This document shows, piece by piece, positions 54,869 through 63,926 of a stretch of 64,000 nt of DNA. Within the stretch, counting starts at the first letter, position 1; every line of letters begins with the position of its first letter. The stretch is from contig OZ242023.1 in NCBI GenBank assembly GCA_965204915.1, forward strand, positions 1,736,001 to 1,800,000, read 5' to 3'. The DNA is from HK1 sp965204915 (GTDB lineage Bacteria; Pseudomonadota; Gammaproteobacteria; HK1). The notes under the pieces are model-generated. The model was given only the letters and a program-made list of their open reading frames with translations. It was not told the DNA's origin and did no database searches. The translations under genes were made by a program, and so were the position numbers.

Positions 54869-56025
54869 CCGATATGCCCGTCTACCTGGATTATCAGGCC
54901 ACTACGCCTATCGACCCCGTAGTACGCGAGGCGATGATGCCGTTCCTGGCCGACCTGTTCGGCAACCCGCATTCGAACGACCACAGCTTCGGCTGGGCAG
55001 CGTCACGCGCGATCAAGGATGCACGGGCAAGGGTCGCGGACCTGATCAACGCGGACGATGACGAGATCGTATTCACGTCCGGAGCCACGGAGTCGTGCAA
55101 CCTCGCCCTTCGGGGAGTCGTGAATCGTTCCGGGAACGGCCGGCGCAACCGGATTGTCACGCTCGCCACCGAGCACCCGGCCGTGCTCGAGACGGTCCTG
55201 GACCTGGGCCGTTCGGGTCTCGACGCCGTCGTACTGCCCGTCGGACCGGATGGGCTCCTGAACCTGGATCATCTCGACGAGGTGTTGGACGAACGGACGC
55301 TCATCGTATCGATTATGGCCGCGAACAACGAAATCGGCGTGTTACAGCCGATCGCGGATATCGCCGTCCGTTGCCAAGCCGCAGGCGCGCTCTTTCACAC
55401 CGACGCGACCCAAGCCGCGGGACGCATTCCCATCGACGTCGACGACTGGCAAGTCGACCTCCTGAGCTTGTCGAGCCACAAGGTCTACGGACCCAAGGGT
55501 GTAGGCACCCTGTTCGTACGATCGGGTCTGCGGCTCGAACCGATCATCACCGGCGGATCCCAGGAAGGAGGGCTACGAGGAGGAACTCTGTCTCCGGCGC
55601 TCGTTGTCGGATTCGGCGTCGCATGCGGACTCGCCGCAACGAAACAGGAGGAAGACCGAACGCGCATGCAAACGCTGACCAGGCGCCTCTACACGGGGCT
55701 TCGCGAAGCGCATCCGGGCATGCACCTCTTCGGACACGCTGAAAAGCGGCTCCCCGGAAGCCTCAACGTCGGTTTCCCGGGAATCCCGGCCGAGGAAGTC
55801 ATCCGCAACATCGCGGATCACGTCGCCGTCTCAAGCGGCTCGGCATGCGCATCCGCAGCATCGGAGCCATCCAAGGTGCTGCTGGCGCTCGGCTTCGATC
55901 CGGAGGTCGCCGCCACCGGGATCCGCATCAGCCTGGGCCGCTTCACGACGGAGGAAGAAGTCGATACGGCAATCGCCGCACTGTCCAATTTCAAACCACT
56001 CGGAGCCTGCCCCGCCAGGCAGTAA
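54865..56025 (+). CDS. Cysteine desulfurase (IscS/DndA-like)
   Basis: A 386-residue PLP enzyme that mobilises sulfur from cysteine. The N-terminus VYLDYQATTPIDPVVREAM, the PLP-binding Lys in SLSSHKVYGPKGVG, the GGSQEGGLRGGT section and the catalytic Cys in SSGSACASA are all present. The start ATG 54865 overlaps the upstream PP-loop ATPase stop (ATGA), so the two are coupled. With the PP-loop ATPase it matches the enzyme combination used in DNA phosphorothioation (DndA with DndC; SspA with SspD) and in tRNA thiolation. No Isc scaffold, DndB, DndD or DndE gene lies near. An IS3 remnant follows directly. Confidence 0.95.
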   Translation: MTDMPVYLDYQATTPIDPVVREAMMPFLADLFGNPHSNDHSFGWAASRAIKDARARVADLINADDDEIVFTSGATESCNLALRGVVNRSGNGRRNRIVTLATEHPAVLETVLDLGRSGLDAVVLPVGPDGLLNLDHLDEVLDERTLIVSIMAANNEIGVLQPIADIAVRCQAAGALFHTDATQAAGRIPIDVDDWQVDLLSLSSHKVYGPKGVGTLFVRSGLRLEPIITGGSQEGGLRGGTLSPALVVGFGVACGLAATKQEEDRTRMQTLTRRLYTGLREAHPGMHLFGHAEKRLPGSLNVGFPGIPAEEVIRNIADHVAVSSGSACASAASEPSKVLLALGFDPEVAATGIRISLGRFTTEEEVDTAIAALSNFKPLGACPARQ

Positions 56026-56040
56026 GCCGGGGGGCAGGCT

Positions 56041-56247
56041 CTGGTCGAATCCATCATCGGGCTGTACAAGACCGAACTCATCGCCCGGCGCGGCCCGTGG
56101 CGCACCTGCGAGGCAGTCGAGCTCGCCACCCTCGAATGGGTGCACTGGTACAACCACCGGCGCCTGTTCGGACCCCTCGGCCATGTGCCTCCGGCTGCAT
56201 TCGAGGCACACTACTACCAATTGCAAGAGTCGGCGATGGCCGCCTGA
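56041..56247 (+). pseudogene. IS3-family OrfB transposase, C-terminal fragment
   Basis: The reading LVESIIGLYKTELIARRGPW, then EWVHWYNHRRLFGPLGHVPP and EAHYYQLQ is the end of IS3-family OrfB. The end is followed by the IS3-type terminal sequence with CTCCGGGAAACCCGGGGCGG. The DDE core's first two acids are missing. Confidence 0.88.
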
Positions 56248-56410
56248 CTCAAGCAAATCACCCTCCGGGAAACCCGGGGCGGTTCAATCGAGAAGTGGCA
56301 ACGACAGTTCGAAGAGAGACAAAGGAAGTCGGAGATCCTGGAGATCAGAGTGTGAGAACTGCGCAGGAGCAACACGGCACAAACCACGTCTGAGGTCTGA
56401 GGAGAGAACA

Positions 56411-57223
56411 GTGATACGAAAAGCAACGGTACTCGGGCTAACGCTATGGGCAGCGTTGGCCTCTGCGGCGAGCCACGCAGAATGGAGCCGCGAAACGGTC
56501 GGCGGAGCGGAGGCCAGTGCATGGGTGGCCAAAAGCAGACAAGCGGGGAACCAGAGCGGAGAAAAACCGCAGGTCCAGATCGTGTATGCCTGCCTGAAGA
56601 CACACAACGAAAAACCGGCGGAGGCTGTCACGGTCTACCTGGAAGGTGGACCTGTACAGACGGGAACCAGTACAGGGGTGATCGGGGTATGGTGGGACAG
56701 CCTCAAGACAAACGCAGACCGCTTCCAGGTGACCAACCATGGAGGACAAGAGCTCCTGATCGCACCAGAGCAGAACGACCGCGTGAAGCAGATGCTGAAG
56801 TCGGCCAATACCGCCTACCTGTCGCTGCCGGTACACCCGCCGGGGATCTGGGAGGTAGATCTGAAAGGGTCCGCCCGCCAGATAAGGTGGGTAGAAACAA
56901 ACTGCCGGCCAGACACGGCAGCAGGATGCGAGGAAGCGTTCAAATACTTCCAGATACGCATCGCGAACCTCGACAGGGAGATGGAAAGAAGCACGCAGAA
57001 GGCCAATCGGGCGCTACGCAGAGGGGACGTGTCAGGCGGACTCGCAGCGATGGAAGAGGGGTGCCGGAAGAGCGCCAAGTACCTGGACACGATGCGCTCG
57101 GGACCAGCGACGGTAGGCGAGCAGTGCTGGGCTGAAATGGACGCCGCCACAGCAGGAAAAGCATCGCGGGAAAGGCAGGAGGCGATCCGCGTGCACGAGA
57201 GGATCAAAGCCAAATGCCAGTAG
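56411..57223 (+). CDS. Exported protein of unknown function
   Basis: A 270-residue protein starting at GTG 56411, with GAGGAG at proper spacing. The signal peptide is MIRKATVLGLTLWAALASAASHA. The mature part contains WSRETVGGAEASAWV, KPQVQIVYACLKTHN, DRFQVTNHGGQELLIAP and a helical region with four Cys (NCRPDTAAGCEEAFKYFQ, GCRKSAKYL, QCWAEM). I do not recognise the family. Base composition is A-rich compared with the housekeeping genes and like that of the next gene. It follows an IS3 remnant, so it probably belongs to an acquired segment. Confidence 0.6.
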   Translation: MIRKATVLGLTLWAALASAASHAEWSRETVGGAEASAWVAKSRQAGNQSGEKPQVQIVYACLKTHNEKPAEAVTVYLEGGPVQTGTSTGVIGVWWDSLKTNADRFQVTNHGGQELLIAPEQNDRVKQMLKSANTAYLSLPVHPPGIWEVDLKGSARQIRWVETNCRPDTAAGCEEAFKYFQIRIANLDREMERSTQKANRALRRGDVSGGLAAMEEGCRKSAKYLDTMRSGPATVGEQCWAEMDAATAGKASRERQEAIRVHERIKAKCQ

Positions 57224-57546
57224 GATACTTCCGCAACCATCGTCACCGGATGCATTATGCCGAGGCGAATTCTTTGCAAAACGGGCGGCCTGATGGATCA
57301 GTTTCAGAGTTACACCCGCGGAAAGTGAGCTGGGAAAACATAACGAGGGAGCTGAAAAAGTAGGGAGATGTGCAGGGGCTGGAAGCAGAGCTGAAACATA
57401 CATGCTCTCTCAATACTGAACGCCGCCGCTTGACGTACATATTGCGGGAGTTTATGCAATAATCGGGTTGACAAGAATGCTGGCCAAACGGCCAGATTTA
57501 GCGCCGTTGCACAACAGCGGTCAATGGAGATAAGAAGGATAGGTGG
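57224..57546. other. AT-rich intergenic region
   Basis: About 320 bases without a convincing gene. It is AT-rich for this window and contains GTTGACAAG and TATGCAATAATC, which could form promoter elements for the next gene (57440-57475 region). Confidence 0.4.
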
Positions 57547-58371
57547 ATGGAAAGAGGAAAGTGCAAGTGGTGTGGAAGGACACGATTATTGTGTCGATCG
57601 CATATCGTACCGAATTTTTGGTCGAAGGAAGCCCGCCGAGCTGGAGTCCAAATACGCGCGATCCGGAAGGGTAGGTTTATGCCGTCTATGCAGCAGGGAG
57701 AACGAGACACACTGCTGTGCTCAGAGTGCGAACAGAAGTTCGGGGTGACGGAAAGACAGGTCCACCAGAACTGGAAGGAGATGCTCGCAAGACGTCAGGA
57801 AGTATTGGTGGGAAGAGAAGGAAAGGAACGTTGGAAGCCGCTAACGAGAAGGGTGGAAATAAGCGAGCAGAAGCGGAGAAGGCGGGGGCAGAGGACAAGA
57901 GCGGTGAGGTGGATGGGAGTGGACAGCGAGGCCTGGCGGAAGTTGACAGCAATCACGGCATGGAGAGCAGCGGCCAGCGATGTATGCGGAGAAAGGATGA
58001 CCTGGATGCAGGAAGGGCTGCGCACCCTCGTGGAAACAGGGATGTGGAGGGGACGTCAACCGGAGGTGTTGTTCAATTGGGTCTGTGTGGGAAGAAACTT
58101 CGGGCCAGGAAGGAAAGAGAATATGGTGTATGAACATACACCGGTGGTTGGAAGATCGGGGAACGTCAGAATAGGGCAAGGAGGACACGAAGTAACACTC
58201 ATGCTTGGGAAGACGATGCCGGGAGCGGAAAGGCTGGTGGAAATATTCGACATCCAAGACGACGGGACATGGGTCGCCCAGGAGAAGGATTTCCTGGAGG
58301 AGCCGCACAAGGCTTGGTTCACGAAGTCGTTCAGGCCATACCTGGACTGGGAAGATAGAAGACGTAGGTAG
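57547..58371 (+). CDS. Zinc-finger, HNH-like protein of unknown function
   Basis: A 274-residue protein. The N-terminus CKWCGRTRLLCRSHIVPNFW has a Cys pair followed by S-H-I-x-P, and LLCSECEQKFG gives the second pair. This is the layout of small HNH-like zinc-binding modules seen in putative nucleases. The middle (about 90-200) is rich in Arg/Lys and Trp, and the C-terminus ends KSFRPYLDWEDRRRR. Start ATG 57547; a frame starting at 57524 is another option but not in register with the zinc motif. Codon use is A-rich. No partner gene follows. Confidence 0.6.
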   Translation: MERGKCKWCGRTRLLCRSHIVPNFWSKEARRAGVQIRAIRKGRFMPSMQQGERDTLLCSECEQKFGVTERQVHQNWKEMLARRQEVLVGREGKERWKPLTRRVEISEQKRRRRGQRTRAVRWMGVDSEAWRKLTAITAWRAAASDVCGERMTWMQEGLRTLVETGMWRGRQPEVLFNWVCVGRNFGPGRKENMVYEHTPVVGRSGNVRIGQGGHEVTLMLGKTMPGAERLVEIFDIQDDGTWVAQEKDFLEEPHKAWFTKSFRPYLDWEDRRRR

Positions 58372-58759
58372 CAGGACGCCATTCAGGAGGGAGGGCAGGA
58401 AGGAGCAGGCACAGACACCAAGAACCTACGAACTGGGTGCGGCATGGCGTCCCCGGCGAACCCGCAACGCACTGCCGCGAGTACAGCGCCCTGGATGACA
58501 CACCGGCGCTAATGGCGGAGTGGGTGGAAGCGCTGGCCACCTCTCCCCGTTCCCCCCCTGTAGCTGATGTCCATGTGCGTATCCTCGCCTCGCGGACGGC
58601 GCGAGGTTAGCACAGGCAGGTCCGCGCGGGTTCTGTGGAACATTTCAAACTAGGCCATTACCCGACAGGAACACGGAACTCGGCCGCCAAGACAGCATGC
58701 CGAAACCCTCTCGGGGACCTCCGCGTCTGGCTCCTTCCGGCCTACCGGGCGAGGGACGC
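58372..58759. other. Intergenic region, no recognisable content
   Basis: About 390 bases. Frames are short and unlike known proteins. Confidence 0.4.
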
Positions 58760-59136
58760 AGCTACCCGATGGCGTGGCCGGCTCCGACATTTGGCCCATT
58801 GCCGCCAGTTGCCGAATGTCGGCCCGCGTGTAGCGCCGCTCGAAGGGACACGCCGGATCGCCACTGCGCCGGTCCTCGACACGCTCGGTCTCGCGATGCT
58901 GGCCGATCAACCGGGAGCGCCCTCAACAACCCCGCCACCTTCGCCAAGTAGCGCCTGACCAGCCTCTTGTCCGACTTGACGAGCCCCGCGTAGTCCAACC
59001 GCACCAGCGCTTGGCGCACGAACTCGTAGACCGACTCCCGGTCGGTCCCTGTGAAATCCACCGCCTCGCTGCCTTCGACGAAGGCACACATCTGGTCCAA
59101 CGTCCGGATCCGTTCGGTCTGTAGTGTCACGATCAT
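58760..59136 (-). pseudogene. rve-type transposase, N-terminal relic
   Basis: The start MIVTLQTERIRTLDQMCAF is close to the start of the gene at 15635-16662, as are VEGSEAVDFTG and YEFVRQALVRLDY. After about 75 codons frameshifts and deletions scramble the sequence (fragments HRETERVEDRR and YTRADIRQLA are in other frames). The catalytic core is absent. Confidence 0.82.
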
Positions 59137-59171
59137 CCTCCGATGATCCCAGACCCCGCGCTACAGGCTTG

Positions 59172-59190
59172 TCTCGTTGGACAAGACTGT
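59172..59190. repeat. Shared outer end of the rve-type element, second copy
   Basis: TCTCGTTGGACAAGACTGT, identical to 16735-16753, outside the N-terminal end of the relic transposase. Confidence 0.6.
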
Positions 59191-59452
59191 GGGGGATGAT
59201 ACGGGCGGCGCGTGCTATGCTCAACCGCGTCCATCGGGGCGTATTCGTGGGCACCTGATAGCATATTTCCCGTGGGGTACGACCCAGTCTTATGAGTTTT
59301 ATCCTATGAAGAAAGGGGTTTCGTGAATGGGGGGTGGAGAAGCCCGCGCTCCCAGGAGAACCGGACTGTTCGCCCCCCGGATGGCGCTCGACCGTCCGGC
59401 GGCGCTATGATGGTCGCCGGCCGCCGGGCTCCGGCGGCCGCAAAGGCTGTGA

Positions 59453-59930
59453 AGGGGAGGAGTAGCCGGACCGGTGCGGTCCGAGCGAGCGGAGGATGGT
59501 GGAAGCTCCGCGCCGCGCCCCCGGTGAAGATCGCCCCGGAGCCGCCGACCGAAAGGGTGTCCGGCCCGATAGTGCCCGATGGCTTGCGTGCCCGCAGCCC
59601 GTCCCCGCGGGGGCGGGGGGCGCTTCGAGCCGAAGATCGTTCCGGACGTTCCCGGTAGGCTCGGCCGGCCGGCCCCCGTCACCGGGCCGGGTCATCGCAC
59701 CCTCGTCCCCCCGTTTCCGGGGGCGTGCTTCCGCGGGGACATGCTGTCGCGGAGGCTGGCGGTGACCGCACGAGGCCCGCGCCGCGAGGCGCGGGTGAAA
59801 CCGGGTGGTACCGCGACCTCGCCCGCTTGCGAAGCGGTCGAACCATCGCCCCGGGAGTCGATGGAGAGCGAGCCCCGAGCAAGGGCGCGTCCTGCATCGG
59901 ATCTCGGGGCGTTGTCGTTTTCGGGGAGCA
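59453..59930 (+). promoter_or_regulatory. T-box riboswitch (isoleucine type) upstream of ileS
   Basis: The leader contains the T-box sequence GGGTGGTACCGCG at 59803-59815, whose TGGTACC bulge pairs with the acceptor end of uncharged tRNA. Stem I candidates start at GGGGAGGAGTAGCCGG, with GAGCGAGCGGAGG, GGTGAAGATCGCC, and GGAGCCGCCGACCGAAAGG. The ATC at 59530-59532 is a fitting Ile specifier codon. The order and wording resemble actinobacterial ileS T-boxes. After the T-box sequence lies the hairpin GCCCCGAG/CTCGGGGC with a T-rich tail. Confidence 0.88.
59869..59921 (+). terminator. Hairpin with T-tract in the ileS leader
   Basis: GCCCCGAG and CTCGGGGC form an 8-bp stem separated by about 23 bases, followed by GTTGTCGTTTT. 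It could be the terminator arm of the T-box. Alternatively the structure only hides the ribosome-binding site, as actinobacterial ileS T-boxes act on translation. Confidence 0.5.
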
Positions 59931-59936
59931 GCGACG

Positions 59937-62900
59937 ATGGACAAGACGAAAGGGAAGGCGGCGGGATTCGAAGACGTACCGAGCCGCTACGACGGCGTGA
60001 AGCTGGAGCAGGAGATACTCGTCCTGTGGCGCGAGCACGACGTGTTCAACGAGGCGCAGCGCCAAAGCGAAGGCCGGCCCCTGTACTGCTGGAACGAAGG
60101 GCCGCCCACCGCCAACGGGCGGCCGGGGCTGCACCACGTGCTGGCCCGCACCTTCAAGGACGTCTTCCCCCGCTTCAAGCACATGCAGGGCTACCACTGC
60201 CCCCGCAAGGCGGGCTGGGACACCCACGGCCTGCCGGTCGAGCACGAGATCGAGAAGGAGCTGGGGATCTTCGACAAGGCCGAGATCGAGCGCCGGGTGG
60301 GGGTGGCGGAGTTCACCCGCCGCTGCCGCGAGTCGGTGATGCGCTACATCGGCGACTGGGAGAAGATGACCGAGCGCATGGGCTTCTGGGTGAACATGCG
60401 CGACGCCTACTACACCCTCGACAACGCCTTCATCGAGTCGGTGTGGTGGCTGCTCCGGCAGATCTGGGACAAGGGCCTCATCTACCAGGGCTACAAGGTG
60501 GTGCCCTACGACCCGCGCATCGGCGCGACGCTTTCATCACACGAGGTCGCGCTCGGGTACCAGGAGGTCGAGGACCCGTCGATCGTCGTGCGCTTCCCGG
60601 TCGAGGGCGCCGAAGGCACGTCGTTCCTGGTATGGACCACCACCCCGTGGACCCTGCCGTCGAACCTCGCGCTCGCGGTACACCCCGACGTCGACTACGT
60701 CCACGTGCGCGTGGACGACGGCAAGGGCGGGAGCGAGACCCTGATCCTCGCCGAGGCGCGGGCCGGCGCGGTGCGGTCGTACACCGTCGAGAAGCGGGTC
60801 AAGGGCGCGGCGCTGGAAGGGATGCGCTACGTCCGCCCGTTCGACTTCCTCCCGGCCGAGGGGCCGATCTGCCGGGTATGGGCGGCGGACTTCGTGACCG
60901 TCGAGGACGGCACCGGCATCGTGCACTGCGCGCCGGCCTACGGCGAGGACGACATCCGGCTGGGCCGGGCGAAGGGCCTGCCGGTGGTGCACGGGGTGGG
61001 GCTCGACGGCTGCTTCCTGCCCGAGGTGGAGCCGGTGGCGGGGAAGTTCTTCAAGGACGCGGACCCCATCCTGATCGCCCTGCTCGAAGAGCGCGGGCTC
61101 CTGTACCGCTCCGAGCGCTACCGGCACAACTACCCGCACGGATGGCGCACCGGCGACCCCCTCATCTACTACGCCAAGCACGCCTGGTACATCGAGACGA
61201 GCCGGTTCCGCGACCGCATGGTGGAGTTGAACCGCACCATCCACTGGGTGCCGGAGACGATCCGGGAGGGGCGCTTCGGGAACTGGCTCGCGAACAACGT
61301 CGACTGGGCGCTCTCGCGGGAACGCTTCTGGGGCACGCCCCTGCCGGTGTGGACCGACGGCGAGGGCGATTTCATGTGCATCGGCTCGGTGGCGGAGCTC
61401 GAATCGCTGTGCGGGCGGAGCCTCGAAGGGGTCGATCTGCACCGCCCTGCCGTGGACGGGATCACCTTCACGCATCCGGACAACGGGCGCACCTACCGGC
61501 GCGTGCCGGAGGTCATCGACTGCTGGTTCGATTCGGGGGCGATGTCCTACGCGCAGTTCCACTACCCCTTCGAGAACCGGGACCTCTTCGAGAGCCGCTT
61601 CCCCGCCGACTACATCTGCGAGGCCATCGACCAGACCCGCGGCTGGTTCTACTCCCTGCACGCGATTGCGGCGCTGGTGTCGGACAGCGTGGCGTACCGC
61701 AACTGCATCTGCCTCGCCCACATCGTGGACAAGGACGGCCGGAAGATGTCGAAGTCGCAGGGCAACATCATCGACCCCTACGACGTCTTCGACCACGTCG
61801 GCGCGGACCCCTTGCGCTGGTACCTGACGTGCCGGATCGCGCCGGAGGTGCAGAAGCGCATCTCCGTGGAGTTCGTGCGCGACGTCGCCTCGGGGTTCAT
61901 CAACACCTGGTGGAACACCTACGCCTTCTTCGTGATGTACGCGAAGCTCGACCGCATCGATCTGTCGGATGACGTCCCCCTCGCCGAGCGCCCGGAGATC
62001 GACCGCTGGGCGCTGGCGCTGCTGCACCGCACGGTGGCGGAGGCGACGGAGGCGCTGGAAGCGTACGACGTGCTTTCGGCGGGGCGGGCGATCGAGTCCT
62101 TCGTGGACCAGCTCAGCAACTGGTACGTGCGGCGCAACCGCCGGCGGTTCTGGAAGGCGGCGGCCGGGCGGGACAAGCAGGCCGCCTACTTGACCCTCTA
62201 CGAATGCCTGCATACCGCGAACCGGCTGATGGCGCCGATCATGCCCTTCATCAGCGAGGCGGTGCACCGGAACCTGGTGCGGGGGGTGGACGAGGGGGCC
62301 TGCCCGAGCGTGCACATGAGCGAATGGCCGGTCCCGGATCCGGCGGCGCGCGACGATGCCTTGATCGCCGAGGTCGGCGCGGTGCAGCGGGTGGTGGGAC
62401 TCGGGCGGGCGGCGCGCAACCGGAGCGGGGTGCGGGTACGCCAGCCGCTGTCGCGCCTGCTGGTGCGGGCGCCGGGCGGAGCGGAGGCCGCCGCGCTCGC
62501 GCGCTTCGATGCACAGATCCTCGAAGAGCTGAACGTGAAGGCGCTGGAGAGGCTCGCGCCCGACGCCGAGCTGGTGGGCTACCGCATCAAGCCGAACCTG
62601 CCCCGCCTCGGCAAGCGCTACGGCAAGCGGATTCCCGCGATTCGTGCCGCGCTGGCGGACGCGGACGCGAATGCCGTGGCGGCGGCGGTGGCGGCCGGGC
62701 GGACGTTCACGGTCGAGGTCGCGCTTCCCGGCGGGGGGCGGCCTGGCAATGTCGGCGGGGAGACCGTCTCCGGCGCGGGATCATCCGCCGCTGGCGCCGG
62801 CGAGGCCGTTTCCGGTACGGGATCGTCCGCCAAGTCCGCCGGCGGCGGAGCCCTTTCCGGTGGAAGGCCATCCGGGGACGTCGCCGGCGGGGAGGCCGTT

Positions 62901-63329
62901 TCCGGCGCAGGATCGCCCGCCGAAGCCGCCGGAAGCGAGCCCCTCACCTTCGAGCCGGAGGACGTGCTCGTGGAGACGACTTCGGCCGAGGGCTATGCGT
63001 GCGCGGAGGAGGGCGGCTGGCTCGTGGGCCTGGACACGACGCTGACCGAGGCGCTCGAACGCGAGGGCTTGGCCCGGGAGCTGGTGCGCACCGTGCAGGA
63101 GGCGCGCAAGCAGGCGGGGCTGGAGGTCTCGGACCGCATCACGCTTCGCATCGACGGATCGGCAGACGTCGCGGCGGCGCTCGCCGCGCATCGCGACTAC
63201 GTGATGGAGGAGACGCTGGCCACCGGCTGGGGAGCGGCGGACTGGCCGCCCGCGTACTCGGTCGAGCACACCCTCGGCGCCGAACGGTGGACGATCGGGC
63301 TCGCGCGGGCGGAGGGACGGTTGAAGTAG
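59937..63329 (+). CDS. ileS: Isoleucyl-tRNA synthetase, long IleRS2-like type
   Basis: A 1130-residue class I synthetase that charges tRNA-Ile. The HIGH-equivalent is in EGPPTANGRPGLHH near residue 50 and KMSKSQGN near 610; the editing domain (about 190-400) has FLVWTTTPWTLPSNLALAV and an Asp in the GEDDIRLG section. This is the long type found in actinobacteria, eukaryotes and some other bacteria (E. coli IleRS is 938 residues). Residues about 935-1005 are a Gly/Ser/Ala low-complexity insert. ATG 59937 has GGGGAG at good spacing. Its own T-box and lack of the usual ribF and lspA neighbours indicate transfer. Confidence 0.95.
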   Translation: MDKTKGKAAGFEDVPSRYDGVKLEQEILVLWREHDVFNEAQRQSEGRPLYCWNEGPPTANGRPGLHHVLARTFKDVFPRFKHMQGYHCPRKAGWDTHGLPVEHEIEKELGIFDKAEIERRVGVAEFTRRCRESVMRYIGDWEKMTERMGFWVNMRDAYYTLDNAFIESVWWLLRQIWDKGLIYQGYKVVPYDPRIGATLSSHEVALGYQEVEDPSIVVRFPVEGAEGTSFLVWTTTPWTLPSNLALAVHPDVDYVHVRVDDGKGGSETLILAEARAGAVRSYTVEKRVKGAALEGMRYVRPFDFLPAEGPICRVWAADFVTVEDGTGIVHCAPAYGEDDIRLGRAKGLPVVHGVGLDGCFLPEVEPVAGKFFKDADPILIALLEERGLLYRSERYRHNYPHGWRTGDPLIYYAKHAWYIETSRFRDRMVELNRTIHWVPETIREGRFGNWLANNVDWALSRERFWGTPLPVWTDGEGDFMCIGSVAELESLCGRSLEGVDLHRPAVDGITFTHPDNGRTYRRVPEVIDCWFDSGAMSYAQFHYPFENRDLFESRFPADYICEAIDQTRGWFYSLHAIAALVSDSVAYRNCICLAHIVDKDGRKMSKSQGNIIDPYDVFDHVGADPLRWYLTCRIAPEVQKRISVEFVRDVASGFINTWWNTYAFFVMYAKLDRIDLSDDVPLAERPEIDRWALALLHRTVAEATEALEAYDVLSAGRAIESFVDQLSNWYVRRNRRRFWKAAAGRDKQAAYLTLYECLHTANRLMAPIMPFISEAVHRNLVRGVDEGACPSVHMSEWPVPDPAARDDALIAEVGAVQRVVGLGRAARNRSGVRVRQPLSRLLVRAPGGAEAAALARFDAQILEELNVKALERLAPDAELVGYRIKPNLPRLGKRYGKRIPAIRAALADADANAVAAAVAAGRTFTVEVALPGGGRPGNVGGETVSGAGSSAAGAGEAVSGTGSSAKSAGGGALSGGRPSGDVAGGEAVSGAGSPAEAAGSEPLTFEPEDVLVETTSAEGYACAEEGGWLVGLDTTLTEALEREGLARELVRTVQEARKQAGLEVSDRITLRIDGSADVAAALAAHRDYVMEETLATGWGAADWPPAYSVEHTLGAERWTIGLARAEGRLK
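62745..62945 (+). repeat. In-frame low-complexity repeat inside ileS
   Basis: About four units of 42-48 bases, each starting with a version of GAGGCCGTTTCCGG, coding ETVSGAGSSAAGAG, EAVSGTGSSAKSAG, GALSGGRPSG and EAVSGAGSPAEAAG. The unit is similar in length and in its first bases to the repeat in the IS110 transposase. Confidence 0.82.
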
Positions 63330-63785
63330 GCCCTGAGAACGTATGGGACGGTCGATCGGGCTCGCGCGGGTGGCCGGGGTGAACGCCGTGACACTCCCGC
63401 CAGAGGGAACGGGCCGAACGCCTCGCCGTTCCCGGTGTGCGGGCATGTCGTTCCAGTCGTGTTCGTGGCGTTCCGACGCCGAGGTTAGGGGGTCCGGTCC
63501 TCGATCAGCGCGTTTTGGGGCACCTGCAACGCCTGAACACGAGCACGGTCCACTGTCGCGTCGATCGGCCGGAGCCGATGCCCGTGAACGGATCGCCGAG
63601 GTTTCCCGACACCACGTACCGGGCGGGCGGCTCCGCCACATAACGTGAACTATCTCGAGTTCATCACTTCACCGGCTTCACATCGGCCGGCCGCAGAGCA
63701 TACCGCGCTGCCCGGGTCCGGAAGACGCCCGGGCAGACCCGGCAGGTAGGCAGTGGTCACCGCGAGATCAGGCCCTCCTTCGCTT
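63330..63785. other. Intergenic region after ileS
   Basis: No convincing gene was found. Frames are short and unlike known families. Confidence 0.45.
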
Positions 63786-63920
63786 CGAAAGCGCTCGGGC
63801 GCCTTCCTCGTGCGCCGCCCGGACGCCTTCCACGCCAACGTCCGCAAGCGCTTGGTCAAACGCCTGAAGGTGTACTGGCGCGACAGTGGGCTGCTGCACG
63901 CGCTCGGACGATGGCGGCCT
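63786..63920 (+). pseudogene. DUF4143-type ATPase, C-terminal fragment
   Basis: The 45 codons include RPDAFHANVRKRLVKRLKVY and WRDSGLLHAL, the characteristic DUF4143 passage found at the end of AAA ATPases (F-x-x-N-x-x-K-R-L-V-K and D-S-G-L-L-H). The rest of the gene is absent. Confidence 0.78.
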
Positions 63921-63926
63921 TCCCGC

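Noticed and set aside
54865..56025. Housekeeping IscS of the isc operon
   Set aside because: No iscR, iscU, iscA or hscBA gene is adjacent, and the gene overlaps a PP-loop ATPase instead.
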